Source: Arthrobacter sp. AFG20
GTDB lineage: Bacteria; Actinomycetota; Actinomycetes; Actinomycetales; Micrococcaceae
Direction of reading: 5' to 3'
Assembly: GCF_002892795.1 (NCBI RefSeq)
Contig: NZ_PJMC01000002.1
Coordinates: 62,001 to 126,000 of the forward strand
DNA length: 64,000 nucleotides
Positions within the stretch are counted from its first letter, which is position 1; every line of letters starts with the position of its first letter. This document shows, in pieces, positions 35,933 to 44,996 of this stretch. Made by a program: the position numbers and the translations under genes. A model generated the notes under the pieces. The model was given only the letters and a program-made list of their open reading frames with translations, did no database searches and was not told the origin of the DNA.

Positions 35933-37095
35933 TGACTTCCGCTTCCTCCACTGCTGACATGAATGCTGCCCAGAACAACGCCGGCATCACCTACGCGGCC
36001 GCCGGTGTGGACGTCGAGGCCGGCGACCGCGCCGTCGAGCTCATGAAGGACGCCGTCAAGGCGACGCACAACGCATCGGTGATTGGCGGCGTCGGCGGTT
36101 TCGCAGGCCTGTACGACGTCTCGAAGCTCCTGACCTACAAGAGGCCCCTGCTCGCCACGTCCACGGACGGCGTCGGCACCAAGGTGGCCATCGCCCAGGC
36201 CATGGACATCCACGACACCATCGGCTACGACCTCGTGGGCATGGTGGTTGACGACATCGTGGTGGTGGGCGCCGAGCCGCTGTACATGACCGACTACATC
36301 GCCTGCGGCAAGGTGGTTCCGGAGCGCATCGCGGACATCGTCCGCGGCATCGCGGCCGCCTGCTCTGTTGCAGGCACCGCCCTCGTGGGCGGCGAAACCG
36401 CCGAGCACCCCGGCCTGCTGGGCGAACAAGAGTACGACGTCGCCGGTGCCGCCACCGGCGTTGTTGAGGCAGATGCCCTGCTGGGGCCGGACCGCGTCCG
36501 CGAAGGCGACGTGGTGATCGGCATGGCCTCCTCGGGCCTGCACTCCAACGGCTACTCCCTGGTCCGCCGCGTCATCAACCACGCCGGCTGGGCCCTGGAC
36601 CGCCAGGTCTCCGAACTTGGCCGCACGCTGGGCGAGGAACTGCTGGAACCCACCCGCGTCTACGCCGCGGACTGCCTGGACCTGGCGCGGGCCTTCCCCG
36701 TCACCGCGGAGAAGGCCGTGCACGGCTTCAGCCACGTCACCGGCGGCGGGCTCGCCGCCAACCTGGCGCGCGTGCTGCCGCAGGGCCTCGTGGCCACCGT
36801 TGACCGCTCCACCTGGGAGCTTCCCGCCATCTTCAAGCTCGTCTCCGAGCTGGGCCGCGTCCCGCTGCCCGACCTGGAGCGCACGCTGAACCTCGGCGTC
36901 GGCATGGTGGCCGTGGTCTCCGCCGAAGCCGCAGACGCCGCCGTGGCCCGCCTCAACGAGCGCGGCCTGCCGTCCTGGATCATGGGCTCCGTCAGCGCCG
37001 ATTCAGACGCCGTGATCAAGACCGGCCCGGACTACGTGCAGGGCGCCAAGGGCGTGGACGGCGGCGCAGTCCAGCTGGTCAACGCCTACGCATAG
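35932..37095 (+). CDS. purM: Phosphoribosylformylglycinamidine cyclo-ligase (AIR synthetase)
   Basis: A 387-residue ATP-dependent enzyme that closes the imidazole ring to give aminoimidazole ribotide. Signatures are ITYAAAGVDVEAGDRAVELM, STDGVGTKVAIA, the nucleotide loop YDLVGMVVDDIVVVGAEPLY and FSHVTGGGLAANLARVLP. It is a little longer than the E. coli enzyme, with about 15 extra N-terminal residues. It is coupled to purF through the overlapping TAATG and followed by a strong terminator shared with the convergent VOC gene. Confidence 0.96.
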   Translation: MTSASSTADMNAAQNNAGITYAAAGVDVEAGDRAVELMKDAVKATHNASVIGGVGGFAGLYDVSKLLTYKRPLLATSTDGVGTKVAIAQAMDIHDTIGYDLVGMVVDDIVVVGAEPLYMTDYIACGKVVPERIADIVRGIAAACSVAGTALVGGETAEHPGLLGEQEYDVAGAATGVVEADALLGPDRVREGDVVIGMASSGLHSNGYSLVRRVINHAGWALDRQVSELGRTLGEELLEPTRVYAADCLDLARAFPVTAEKAVHGFSHVTGGGLAANLARVLPQGLVATVDRSTWELPAIFKLVSELGRVPLPDLERTLNLGVGMVAVVSAEAADAAVARLNERGLPSWIMGSVSADSDAVIKTGPDYVQGAKGVDGGAVQLVNAYA

Positions 37096-37098
37096 CTA

Positions 37099-37144
37099 AA
37101 ACAGCGAGTGCTCCCCGCCGGCCGGTGGGGAGCACTCGCTGTTT
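37099..37144. terminator. Bidirectional terminator between purM and VOC gene
   Basis: AAACAGCGAGTGCTCCCC and GGGGAGCACTCGCTGTTT are exact complements around a ten-base GCCGGCCGGT loop, flanked by A and T runs. It serves both converging genes. Confidence 0.9.
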
Positions 37145-37155
37145 AAAGCCTGCGT

Positions 37156-37965
37156 CTAAACCTCCAGGACGCTGAACACGCCGCCCTGCGGGTCCTTCAG
37201 GGTGGCGATGGTGCCGCCGTCGTCGTCGAACTCCGGCTCCACGAGCACCTCGGCTCCGGCTGCCACGGCCGACAGCACGGCTTCCTTGACGCTGGAGACG
37301 CCAAAGTAGACCTGCCAGCCGCGGCTGCCGGGCTCGCCGTCCTCGTCGTCGCTGCCATCGTCGTCCACGTCCTCCTGCGGGGCAGGGGCAATGCCCGCCA
37401 CCTCCGCGCCGTTCACCATCAGCGTCGTGTACGTGCCGCCGTCGTCCTGCGGGTATTCCGTCACCTCATGACCGAACAGCTGCTGGAAAAACCCGACGGC
37501 GGCCTGCGGCTCGGGCGTGAGCAGTTCGGCCCAGGCGAAGGCGCCGGGCTCGTTGTGCCGCCCGCTGCCGGGGTGGGTTCCGGCCTGCCAGACGCCGGTG
37601 GCACCGCCGCCCGGCGGCTCCACAAACACCATGATTCCGGTGTCCCCGATGTCCTCCGGCCCGAACTGCACCGCGCCGCCCGCGTGGTCGGCTTCCTCGG
37701 CGGTGGACCGGGCGTCGTCCGTGGCAAAGTAGATGTTCCACTGCGCGGGCCGCTGTTTGCCACCCTGCTGCGGCTGCGGTGCCACCGTCGCCACGACGTC
37801 GTCGTCCAGGAAGGCCTTCGCGTAGCTGCGGCCGTCCGGGGTCGGGAAGTCCTCGTACCGCCACCCGAACACGGCGGCATAGAAAGCCTTGGCGGCAGCC
37901 ACGTCCGGCGTCTGGACGTCCGTCCAGCAGAGCTCTCCGAGGCTGTACCCGCTGCGCTGAACCAT
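37156..37965 (-). CDS. VOC-superfamily protein with two glyoxalase-like domains
   Basis: A 269-residue cytoplasmic protein made of two vicinal-oxygen-chelate halves: the first begins at LGELCWTDVQTPDVAAAKAF and the second at AWAELLTPEPQAAVGFFQQL. A very acidic insert (DVDDDGSDDEDGEPG) lies in the second half. Such proteins are often annotated as glyoxalase/bleomycin-resistance or hydroxylase-like proteins; metal ligands cannot be assigned with certainty. It stands alone, convergent to purM. No specific substrate is suggested. Confidence 0.8.
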   Translation of the reverse strand: MVQRSGYSLGELCWTDVQTPDVAAAKAFYAAVFGWRYEDFPTPDGRSYAKAFLDDDVVATVAPQPQQGGKQRPAQWNIYFATDDARSTAEEADHAGGAVQFGPEDIGDTGIMVFVEPPGGGATGVWQAGTHPGSGRHNEPGAFAWAELLTPEPQAAVGFFQQLFGHEVTEYPQDDGGTYTTLMVNGAEVAGIAPAPQEDVDDDGSDDEDGEPGSRGWQVYFGVSSVKEAVLSAVAAGAEVLVEPEFDDDGGTIATLKDPQGGVFSVLEV

Positions 37966-38096
37966 GCGTCCGAACCTTTCGTTGGCTGAATTCTTTCCAG
38001 CCTAGTTCCTGAAGGGCATGGTTCCTAAGGACGCGGTTCCCACGGGCACGTTCCGGAGGGGCGGGTTCCCAAGGGGGCATGCGCGGCAACGCCAAA

Positions 38097-38137
38097 GGCC
38101 CGTTGGGCACGCCAACGACCGGCGTGCCCAACGGGCC
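38097..38137. terminator. Terminator after DUF3073 gene
   Basis: GGCCCGTTGGGCACGCC and GGCGTGCCCAACGGGCC are exact 17-base complements around AACGACC; on the minus strand TTT follows. It lies about 65 bases past the DUF3073 stop and could also stop read-through towards the VOC gene. Confidence 0.8.
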
Positions 38138-38201
38138 TGATAACTATGGTGTACGACGGCGGCTCGCAGCCAACTGCCTTAAGGCAGTTCAGCGGGAACG
38201 A

Positions 38202-38435
38202 CTAACCGATACGACGGCTGTCTACCTCGTCGTCGTCTTCATCCAAATCGTCCGCGTACTTATCCACGTAGGCTGAATAGTCCGGCTCGACCGGTTCATT
38301 CGCGAAATGGCTCGTGGCACGACTTCCCGGACCCGTGAGCTCTCGCTGTAGGGCCGAATAATCAGTGTTCGGGGAGTAGTACTTGATGTCCCGAGCCTGC
38401 TTGGTAGCTTTTGCCTTTTGACGGCCGCGCCCCAT
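38202..38435 (-). CDS. DUF3073 family protein
   Basis: A 77-residue actinobacterial protein of unknown function. The basic N-terminus MGRGRQKAKATKQARDIKYY is the DUF3073 hallmark; the C-terminus is very acidic (DDLDEDDDEVD). ATG 38435 has AAAGGGGG upstream; a longer frame adds 13 unlikely residues. The charge pattern suggests a nucleic-acid- or ribosome-associated protein, but no function is known to me. It is monocistronic, with a strong terminator behind it. Confidence 0.9.
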   Translation of the reverse strand: MGRGRQKAKATKQARDIKYYSPNTDYSALQRELTGPGSRATSHFANEPVEPDYSAYVDKYADDLDEDDDEVDSRRIG

Positions 38436-38762
38436 GGCGTGACCCCCTTTTGTACTTGGACCGGAGGTGGTCACCTTTGGCGATCGGTGAGGCCCCGGAA
38501 TGTTTGGTCAATTTGTCGTACCCCTAGATTACATGCTTTCGGCGGCATCTGCTCTCCACGGAGGCCTCCAGAGACCGCCGTGGACCGCTTCGCCGCGGCA
38601 ATCCGGGGCTCACAGGGATTTTTTGTTCGATAGAGTCTCCTGAACGACTGAATTAAGCGACCATGGGAATCCGGCAAACGGCCGCCTGGGCCACATCGCG
38701 GAAACGCATCTTGCCGGATACCCAGCGCTCGAGCGAACGCCAGGAAGGGGTGCCGCCCCCAC
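38436..38762. other. Divergent promoter gap between DUF3073 and membrane protein genes
   Basis: No gene. TCCACGG and CCGTGGA form a 7-bp inverted repeat around position 38,570, and GGGG/CCCC just before the plus-strand ATG could form a small hairpin near its ribosome-binding site. TAATCT near 38,528 (minus strand) is a possible -10 box for the DUF3073 gene. Confidence 0.35.
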
Positions 38763-39476
38763 ATGAATGACAATGATCCCAGCCACGACGGGGAACGCGG
38801 GCCGGCCCGCGCCGTCGCCGTGCAACCCGAACCGGCAGAGCGCAAAGCGGCAGAGCCGAAATCGGCCGCACTGAGACAGACGCAACCCAATGGGGCCCTG
38901 CCCAGAAGCCTCGCCGGACCGCTCATCGCCCGGCTCGCACAGCCCGAGGTCCGGCAAACTCTGCTCAAGTCCGGTTTTGTCGCTGCGCTGCTGGTGGTGG
39001 GCGGCCTGCTCGTGTGGCTCCTGACGTCACTCCTTGCCGGCGCCACCATGCAGGCGGCCAACCGGCCCGGCGCCGCGGCGGCAGTGCCCTCCCCCGGCCC
39101 TCCGGCCGCGTCGCCCCGGCCCAGCCTGCCCCTTGCCAGCGTGAGTCCACTGGATTTCCGGGTGGGCGACTGCCTCAAGGACTTCGACCCCGAGGCATCC
39201 AAGTCCACCGTGGTTGCCTGCACCAGCGATCATTCTGCCCAGCTGGTGGCGGTCACCCACTACGCCGACGGTGACGGATACCCGGGCCGTGACGCCATGA
39301 AGACCAGGGCCAGGGAGATGTGCCAGACTGCGCCGCTGACGGCGAAATCAAATGCCTACAACCTGAACTACCGCCTCGCATATCCCAGCACCGCCAGCTG
39401 GGCCAAGGGCGACCGCCGCGTGGACTGCTATGTCACCGCGTCCGGCAACATCCTCAAGGCAAGCCTGCTCCCCTAG
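38763..39476 (+). CDS. Septum-formation-domain-like membrane-anchored protein
   Basis: A 237-residue protein: ~70 residue charged cytoplasmic N-terminus, one helix (SGFVAALLVVGGLLVWLLTS), a Pro/Ala-rich linker and an extracytoplasmic domain of ~100 residues beginning FRVGDCLKDFD. The GDCL start, spaced cysteines (VVACTSDHSAQLVAVTHY; EMCQTAP; VDCYVTA) and the CxxxH pattern resemble the actinobacterial septum formation domain. Two disulfides are likely. The ligand and cellular role are unknown. It converges on clpB with 46 bases between them. Confidence 0.7.
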   Translation: MNDNDPSHDGERGPARAVAVQPEPAERKAAEPKSAALRQTQPNGALPRSLAGPLIARLAQPEVRQTLLKSGFVAALLVVGGLLVWLLTSLLAGATMQAANRPGAAAAVPSPGPPAASPRPSLPLASVSPLDFRVGDCLKDFDPEASKSTVVACTSDHSAQLVAVTHYADGDGYPGRDAMKTRAREMCQTAPLTAKSNAYNLNYRLAYPSTASWAKGDRRVDCYVTASGNILKASLLP

Positions 39477-39522
39477 CTCCGAAGGGAACCAACGGAACCA
39501 AGGGAGCGGGCCAGCCCCGCTG

Positions 39523-42180
39523 CTAGTCCCGGCGGCGGACCGTGAGCCCGCTGCCCAGGGGAGCGCCGCCGTCGGGCCCCGACAGTGCTTCCAGACCCTC
39601 GACGGTGAGTTCCCCGAGATCGGCGGCGGTGTCCACCAGGACGGTGTCGCCGTCGGAGATTTCACCGGCCAGGATGGCCTTGGCCAGCCGGTCGCCGATT
39701 TCGCGCTGCACAAGGCGGCGCAGCGGCCGGGCGCCGTAGGCCGGGTCGAAGCCGGACATCGCCAGCCAGGAGCGGGCCCCTTCGGTGACCTCGAGCGAGA
39801 GCCGCCGCTCCTGCAGGCGCTTTGTCAGCTCCGCCACCTGCAGCTCGACGATCCGGGCGAGCTCCTCGACGGACAGTGGATCGAACAGCACCACCTCGTC
39901 CAGCCGGTTCAGGAACTCGGGCTTGAAGGAAGCGTTCACCGTGGCCATCACTGCGTTGCGCTTGGCGTTCGCATCCAGTGTCGGGTCCACGAGGAACTGG
40001 CTGCCCAGGTTGGAGGTGAGCACCAGGATCACATTGCGGAAGTCCACGGTGCGGCCCTGGCCATCGGTGAGGCGGCCGTCGTCGAGCACCTGCAGCAGGA
40101 TGTCGAACACCTCGGGGTGGGCCTTCTCCACCTCGTCCAGCAGCACCACGGAGTACGGCCGGCGGCGGACGGCCTCGGTGAGCTGGCCGCCCTCCTCGTA
40201 GCCGACGTAGCCGGGAGGCGCGCCGACGAGGCGCGCGACGGAGTGCTTCTCGCTGTACTCGGACATGTCGATCCGCACCATGGCGCGCTCGTCGTCGAAC
40301 AGGAAGTCCGCGAGCGCCTTGGCGAGTTCGGTTTTGCCGACGCCGGTGGGGCCGAGGAACAGGAACGAACCAGTGGGCCGGTTGGGGTCGCTAATGCCGG
40401 CCCGTGCGCGGCGCACCGCGTCGGACACGGCGGTGACGGCCTTGGACTGGCCGATCAGCCGCCTGCCGAGTTCCCCCTCCATGTGCAGCAGCTTCTGGCT
40501 TTCGCCTTGGAGCATGCGCCCGGCCGGAATGCCGGTCCATGCCGCGATGACCTCGGCGATGTCGTTGGCGGTGACGTCCTCCGCCACCATCAGGGCGGAC
40601 TTGTCGGCGACGGCAGCCTCGGCCTCGGCGGCGGCGTTCAGTTCGCGTTCCAGGGCCGGGATCTCGCCGTAGAGGATCCGGGACGCTGTCTCCAGGTCAC
40701 CTTCGCGCTGCGCCTTGTCCGCCGTGGACCGCAGCTCATCCAGTTTTGCCTTCAGGTCGCCCACGCGGTTCAGGCCGGCCTTCTCGGCCTCCCAGCGGGC
40801 GTTCAGGCCGGCCAGTTGCTCCTTCTTGTCTGCCATGTCGGCCCGCAGGGCGGCGAGGCGCTCCACGGACGCAGCGTCCGTCTCGCCCTGGAGGGCGAGC
40901 TCCTCCATGGTGAGCCTGTCGACTGCACGCCGCAGCTGGTCGATCTCCTCCGGGGCGGAGTCGATCTCCATCCGCAGCCGGGAGGCGGCCTCGTCCACGA
41001 GGTCGATCGCCTTGTCCGGCAGTTGCCGGCCGGAAATGTAGCGGTTGGAGAGCGTCGCGGCGGCCACCAGCGCGGAGTCGGCGATGGCAACCTTGTGGTG
41101 GGCCTCGTACCGCTCCTTCAGGCCGCGGAGGATGCCGATGGTGTCGTCGACGCTGGGCTCCCCGACGTAAACCTGCTGGAAGCGCCGCTCCAGGGCGGGG
41201 TCCTTCTCGATGTTTTCGCGGTACTCATCGAGGGTGGTGGCGCCGATCAGCCGCAGCTCACCCCGGGCCAGCATGGGCTTGAGCATGTTGCCGGCGTCCA
41301 TGGCGCTTTCGCCGCTGGCCCCGGCTCCCACCACGGTGTGCAGCTCATCGATGAACGTGACAATCTGGCCGTTGGAGTTCTTGATCTCCTCAAGGACGGC
41401 CTTGAGGCGCTCCTCAAACTCGCCGCGGTACTTGGCGCCGGCCACCATGGAGGCCAGGTCAAGGGCGATCAGGGTCTTGCCGCGAAGGCTCTCCGGCACA
41501 TCGCCGGCGACCATCCGCTGGGCCAGGCCCTCGACGACGGCGGTCTTGCCGACGCCGGGTTCGCCGATCAGCACGGGGTTGTTCTTGGTCCGGCGGCTGA
41601 GCACCTGCACGACGCGCCGGATCTCACTGTCACGGCCAATGACCGGATCGAGTTTCCCCGAACGCGCCACCGCGGTGAGGTCGGTGCCGAACTTCTCCAG
41701 GGCCTGGAAGGTGTTTTCGGGATCCGGCGAGTTGACTTTGCGGTCGCCGCGGACACCCGGAAGGGCCGCCGCCAGCGCCTCATGCGACGCGCCGGCGTCG
41801 CGCAGCAGCCTGCCCACGCCGTCGCTTCCGGCAGAGAGCCCCAGCAGCAGGTGCTCGGTGGAAACAAAGGAATCGCCCAGCTTGTCCGCCTCGTTCTGGG
41901 CGTTCTGGATTGCCTGGAGGGAAGGCCTGGAGAGCTGGGCCTGCTGGACCGAGCTTCCGGACGTGGCGGGCAGTGCCTTGATGGCGGTGCTGGCCTGGAC
42001 GCTGACAGCGTCCGGGTCCGCTCCGGTGGCGCGGAGGAGTGCGACGGCGACACCCTCCCGCTGATCCATCAGTGCCTTGAGCAGGTGGGCAGGTTCCACC
42101 TGCGGGTTCCCGGCTGTGGAGGCGTTCATGGCGGCAGCCGAAAGAGCCTCCTGGCTCTTGGTGGTGAATTTGACGTCCAA
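39523..42180 (-). CDS. clpB: ATP-dependent disaggregase ClpB
   Basis: An 885-residue Hsp100 chaperone that resolves aggregates together with DnaK. It has the N-terminal Clp repeat domain, a first AAA module with [17 protein letters not shown], the coiled-coil middle domain around residues 400-530, and a second AAA module with [19 protein letters not shown] and the pore loop [10 protein letters not shown] place the start at TTG 42180 (reads [13 protein letters not shown]), six bases after AAAGGAG, as ClpB proteins begin with DVKFTTKS; an ATG at 42231 would lie within the HAIR operator. Regulation by HspR is expected from that site. Confidence 0.95.
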   Translation of the reverse strand: MDVKFTTKSQEALSAAAMNASTAGNPQVEPAHLLKALMDQREGVAVALLRATGADPDAVSVQASTAIKALPATSGSSVQQAQLSRPSLQAIQNAQNEADKLGDSFVSTEHLLLGLSAGSDGVGRLLRDAGASHEALAAALPGVRGDRKVNSPDPENTFQALEKFGTDLTAVARSGKLDPVIGRDSEIRRVVQVLSRRTKNNPVLIGEPGVGKTAVVEGLAQRMVAGDVPESLRGKTLIALDLASMVAGAKYRGEFEERLKAVLEEIKNSNGQIVTFIDELHTVVGAGASGESAMDAGNMLKPMLARGELRLIGATTLDEYRENIEKDPALERRFQQVYVGEPSVDDTIGILRGLKERYEAHHKVAIADSALVAAATLSNRYISGRQLPDKAIDLVDEAASRLRMEIDSAPEEIDQLRRAVDRLTMEELALQGETDAASVERLAALRADMADKKEQLAGLNARWEAEKAGLNRVGDLKAKLDELRSTADKAQREGDLETASRILYGEIPALERELNAAAEAEAAVADKSALMVAEDVTANDIAEVIAAWTGIPAGRMLQGESQKLLHMEGELGRRLIGQSKAVTAVSDAVRRARAGISDPNRPTGSFLFLGPTGVGKTELAKALADFLFDDERAMVRIDMSEYSEKHSVARLVGAPPGYVGYEEGGQLTEAVRRRPYSVVLLDEVEKAHPEVFDILLQVLDDGRLTDGQGRTVDFRNVILVLTSNLGSQFLVDPTLDANAKRNAVMATVNASFKPEFLNRLDEVVLFDPLSVEELARIVELQVAELTKRLQERRLSLEVTEGARSWLAMSGFDPAYGARPLRRLVQREIGDRLAKAILAGEISDGDTVLVDTAADLGELTVEGLEALSGPDGGAPLGSGLTVRRRD

Positions 42181-42211
42181 AGAGAGCTCCTTTCGAAGAC
42201 GGTTTAGCTGA

Positions 42212-42232
42212 GTTGAGTCTACTACGCTCAAC
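42212..42232. promoter_or_regulatory. HAIR element (HspR operator) upstream of clpB
   Basis: GTTGAGT and GCTCAAC flank seven bases (7-7-7, one mismatch), close to the HAIR consensus CTTGAGT-N7-ACTCAAG. It ends 32 bases before the clpB TTG. HspR-DnaK repression of dnaK and clpB operons through HAIR is established in actinobacteria. Confidence 0.85.
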
Positions 42233-42420
42233 TTTGCTTTTCAGGTCTTCACAGCCAAGTTTTCCCACAGCGAAATGCCTTCTGGTGGTCGGGCGAATTT
42301 TCCGTGAACGCTGGCCCTTGAACTGTATCGCCGCAGGCCGAATCCCCCTAGGATCAACCTGTGGCTGCGAGGGTCAAACCCTGGAGACGGCCGCCGTCAA
42401 GAGCGTCAGTCCACAACGCC

Positions 42421-42460
42421 AAAGACCACTACCCCAGAGAAAAGACCACTACCCCAGAGA
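42421..42460 (+). repeat. Perfect 20-bp tandem duplication in the YCII gene leader
   Basis: AAAGACCACTACCCCAGAGA occurs twice with no spacer, ending 11 bases before the YCII-like start codon, so it lies at the ribosome-binding region. Confidence 0.95.
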
Positions 42461-42471
42461 CAGGACCGGCA

Positions 42472-42807
42472 ATGAAGAAGTTTGTAGTTCTTTACAATGC
42501 ACCGCAGTCGGCACAATCCCAGATGGCGGAGAGTTCCCCCGAGGCCGCGCAGGAGGGCATGAAAGCGTGGATGGAGTGGGCATCCCGGGCCGGCAGCGGC
42601 ATCGTGGACATGGGCCTGCCCCTGGGAGCCGGCAAGGAGGTCAGCCAGTCGGGCACCTCGGACACGAACACCAGCGTTGGCGGATACGGCATCCTGCAGG
42701 CCGAGGACATGGACGGCGCCCTGGCCCTCCTCGAGGGACACCCGCACCTCATGATGCCCGGCGCGAGCATCCAGGTATACGAGACCCTCGACCTGCCCGG
42801 GATGTAA
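42472..42807 (+). CDS. YCII-related small protein
   Basis: A 111-residue single-domain protein with a ferredoxin-like fold expected from MKKFVVLYNAPQSAQSQ, the segment VGGYGILQAEDMDGALALLE and the conserved HPHLMMPGASIQVYETLDLP, as in YCII/DUF1330-like proteins. A His and an Asp in this fold are thought to be catalytic in some members. ATG 42472 follows CAGGA by six bases. Its leader holds a perfect 20-base tandem repeat. It ends three bases from the convergent protease gene. Function unknown. Confidence 0.8.
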   Translation: MKKFVVLYNAPQSAQSQMAESSPEAAQEGMKAWMEWASRAGSGIVDMGLPLGAGKEVSQSGTSDTNTSVGGYGILQAEDMDGALALLEGHPHLMMPGASIQVYETLDLPGM

Positions 42808-42810
42808 CCG

Positions 42811-43608
42811 CTAGGAGCCCCGAACCCCTGAGACGCTGGTGATCCAGGCCAGGTTGCGGACCACGGAGGCGTGGTCATTGTAGTAACCGGTGTAATTTGA
42901 GGGGTTCGGGGCCGGCAGGATGTCCGACGAAGACAGGACCCCTGCAAGTTTGCCGTTCACGATGAGCGGGCCGCCCGAGTCGCCGCTGAGCGTGTGGCCG
43001 CTCTCCGACCGCGTCCGGACAGACGGACCCCCGTAGTTGTCCACGCCCTGCCACACCACGGAGACGTCCGCCGCTTTGAGGTAGTAAGACATGGCGCCGG
43101 ACCCCTCGGACTGATCGCCCCAGCCATAAACCCTCGCGGGAGTTCCGGTGGTAGGAAAGGAACTGGACAGGCCCACGTAGGAGCCGTAGTACGGCGTGGA
43201 CAGTTTCAGCAACAGGACGTCCCCGGCCGGAGCGGGGTAGCGCGCGGCAACCGAACGGACGGCCCCTCCGGTTCCGAGGTAGCCCGTGCCTAGCCGGACC
43301 GACCTAAGGCTCGTGGAGTTGCAGTGCTTGGCCGTAATGACCCAGCTCGCGGCGATCTGGCTCCCGGCACACCCCACGTTGGCACCTGCGGAGTCGAAGG
43401 AAACTTGCACCGCGAAGGGGGCGGCTGAAACTGTGGTGGTGCTGCCACCGGCGATGTCCCTGCTCAACGTGCCGTCACCGCCGGGGGCCGGCACTTCCTT
43501 GGCCGGCACCTGCCTAACCGCGGCGGCCTGTGCCGGCGGGCCGCAGAGGACGGGAGCCAGCAGGCCCGCGCTGGCCGTTGCCATGGCCAGGATTTTCGGG
43601 ATCTTCAA
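42811..43608 (-). CDS. Secreted trypsin-like serine protease
   Basis: A 265-residue S1-family protease. With TTG 43608 as start, seven bases after AAGGAG, the first ~30 residues form a signal peptide (KIPKILAMATASAGLLAPVL, then AQA). A ~25-residue propeptide is likely. The triad is visible as His in WVITAKHCNS (Lys replaces the usual Ala of TAAHC), Asp in GDVLLLKLSTPYY and Ser in LSGDSGGPLIVNG; paired cysteines flank the His loop. It is exported and probably matured outside the cell. Two sharp palindromes occupy the divergent region to the metallophosphoesterase gene. Confidence 0.87.
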   Translation of the reverse strand: MKIPKILAMATASAGLLAPVLCGPPAQAAAVRQVPAKEVPAPGGDGTLSRDIAGGSTTTVSAAPFAVQVSFDSAGANVGCAGSQIAASWVITAKHCNSTSLRSVRLGTGYLGTGGAVRSVAARYPAPAGDVLLLKLSTPYYGSYVGLSSSFPTTGTPARVYGWGDQSEGSGAMSYYLKAADVSVVWQGVDNYGGPSVRTRSESGHTLSGDSGGPLIVNGKLAGVLSSSDILPAPNPSNYTGYYNDHASVVRNLAWITSVSGVRGS

Positions 43609-43662
43609 CGTGCGACTCCTTAGCGTCAGGTGCGAGAGGCCCGCCTGCGAGCGTACGTGCAG

Positions 43663-43677
43663 TGACAAAATTTGTCA
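43663..43677. promoter_or_regulatory. Perfect 15-bp palindrome before the protease gene
   Basis: TGACAAAATTTGTCA (7-1-7) about 55 bases upstream of the protease start, in an AT-rich patch. It looks like an operator for a dimeric regulator; which one is unknown. Confidence 0.5.
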
Positions 43678-43762
43678 TATTCGTTACTAGCGAAGTCACT
43701 GCGCTCCGGCGCCAGCGGCGGAGCATGGCCTCGGGGCGCTGCGGGCATTACCCTGAGGCTCT

Positions 43763-43778
43763 AACAGTAATTACTGTT
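43763..43778. promoter_or_regulatory. Perfect 16-bp palindrome before the metallophosphoesterase gene
   Basis: AACAGTAATTACTGTT, about 48 bases upstream of the plus-strand ATG. Its sequence is unrelated to the palindrome 100 bases away, so the two divergent genes may answer to different regulators. Confidence 0.5.
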
Positions 43779-43825
43779 CGCCAGCCTGCGGCGGCATCAG
43801 GCTCAATTCCGCGGTGTGAGGGATC

Positions 43826-44977
43826 ATGACTGGACTGTCGAAACAGCGGAGATGGTCCGGGGTTGCTCCGACCGTACTTTCACTGGCGCTGCTGCTCACC
43901 GCCTGCCAGCAGGGTCCGCCCCCGCCCCCGTCGTCGCCGTTAGGGACGCCGGCTTCGCCCGTTACGTCCGGGCAGGCAACCGCGCCGCCCAGCCCAGTGG
44001 AACCCCCGTCCCCGGCTGGGCCTTCCTCGGCCACAGGGTCCTCCTCCATCCCAGCGCAAGCCGCCGTCCACTTCACGGCCCAGGGCGACATCGGGTTGGG
44101 CACGGGGGCAAGGAAGGTGCTTGACACGATCGGCGGCCTACGGCCTGAGCTGAACCTGGCCCTCGGGGACTTCCCCTACGAGGCAGGGCGCGAGCAGGAT
44201 TTCTGTGACATGGTCACCGGCAAGCTGGGCGGGGACTTTCCCTACCAACTGGTCACCGGCAACCACGAGAGCGACGGCCATGACGGCGACATCGCCAACA
44301 TTGTTAGCTGCCTGCCCAACAAGCTGCCGGGGCTCCAGGGCGAGTACGGAATCCAGTGGTACGCCGACTACCCGGAACGGAACCCGCTGGTGCGTTTCAT
44401 CCTGGTGTCCCCGGGGATCAAATTCCATGACGGAAACAACCTGGACTATTCGCGGGGCAGTGAGCGGTGGCGTTGGACAGCAGCCGCGTTGGACGGCGCG
44501 AGGTCCAAGAACATCCCCTGGACTGTGGTGGGCATGCACACTCCTTGTCTCAGCGTGGGTAGATATGCTTGCCAGGCGGGAGCCGACTTCACGGACATGC
44601 TCATCGAGAAGAAGGCAGACCTGGTCCTGAGCGCCCACGATCACATCTACCAACGGAGCCACCAGATACGTCGGGGCCAGGATTGCCCGGCACTGGTGCC
44701 GGACACGTTCTCCCAAGGCTGCCTCGCCGATTCGGACGCCACAATGGTCCATGGCGCCGGAACGGTCTTCGCCACAGTCGGAACCGGCGGTAAGGGGCTC
44801 TACGACGTCAACGACCAGGATTCGGAATCCCGCTACTTTGCCACCTGGTCCGGGGGTAACCGCGACGCCGCCCTCGGCACACTGGACGTGACGGCCACCG
44901 CTGACCGGCTCGCAGCAAAGTTTGTCCCGGCGGAGGGGTACACCTTTACGGACAACTTCGGCATCGACCGGAAATAG
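43826..44977 (+). CDS. Lipoprotein metallophosphoesterase
   Basis: A 383-residue calcineurin-fold protein. The N-terminal helix ends in the lipobox LLLTAC (Cys27), then a Pro/Ser-rich linker to about residue 80. Metal motifs run in order: FTAQGDIGLG, LALGDFPYE, VTGNHESDGHDGD, VGMHTPC and LSAHDHIYQRSH. It would act outside the membrane on a phosphomonoester or diester. It lies just before the surface-polysaccharide genes, 19 bases from the convergent GH16 lipoprotein gene, and may belong to envelope metabolism; the substrate is unknown. Similar domains occur in purple acid phosphatase-like and endonuclease-like enzymes. Confidence 0.85.
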   Translation: MTGLSKQRRWSGVAPTVLSLALLLTACQQGPPPPPSSPLGTPASPVTSGQATAPPSPVEPPSPAGPSSATGSSSIPAQAAVHFTAQGDIGLGTGARKVLDTIGGLRPELNLALGDFPYEAGREQDFCDMVTGKLGGDFPYQLVTGNHESDGHDGDIANIVSCLPNKLPGLQGEYGIQWYADYPERNPLVRFILVSPGIKFHDGNNLDYSRGSERWRWTAAALDGARSKNIPWTVVGMHTPCLSVGRYACQAGADFTDMLIEKKADLVLSAHDHIYQRSHQIRRGQDCPALVPDTFSQGCLADSDATMVHGAGTVFATVGTGGKGLYDVNDQDSESRYFATWSGGNRDAALGTLDVTATADRLAAKFVPAEGYTFTDNFGIDRK

Positions 44978-44996
44978 CCGGGCGGGCACGACCCCT

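Noticed and set aside
39430..42207. 925-residue plus-strand frame opposite clpB
   Set aside because: Antisense shadow; the ClpB motifs on the minus strand are unambiguous.
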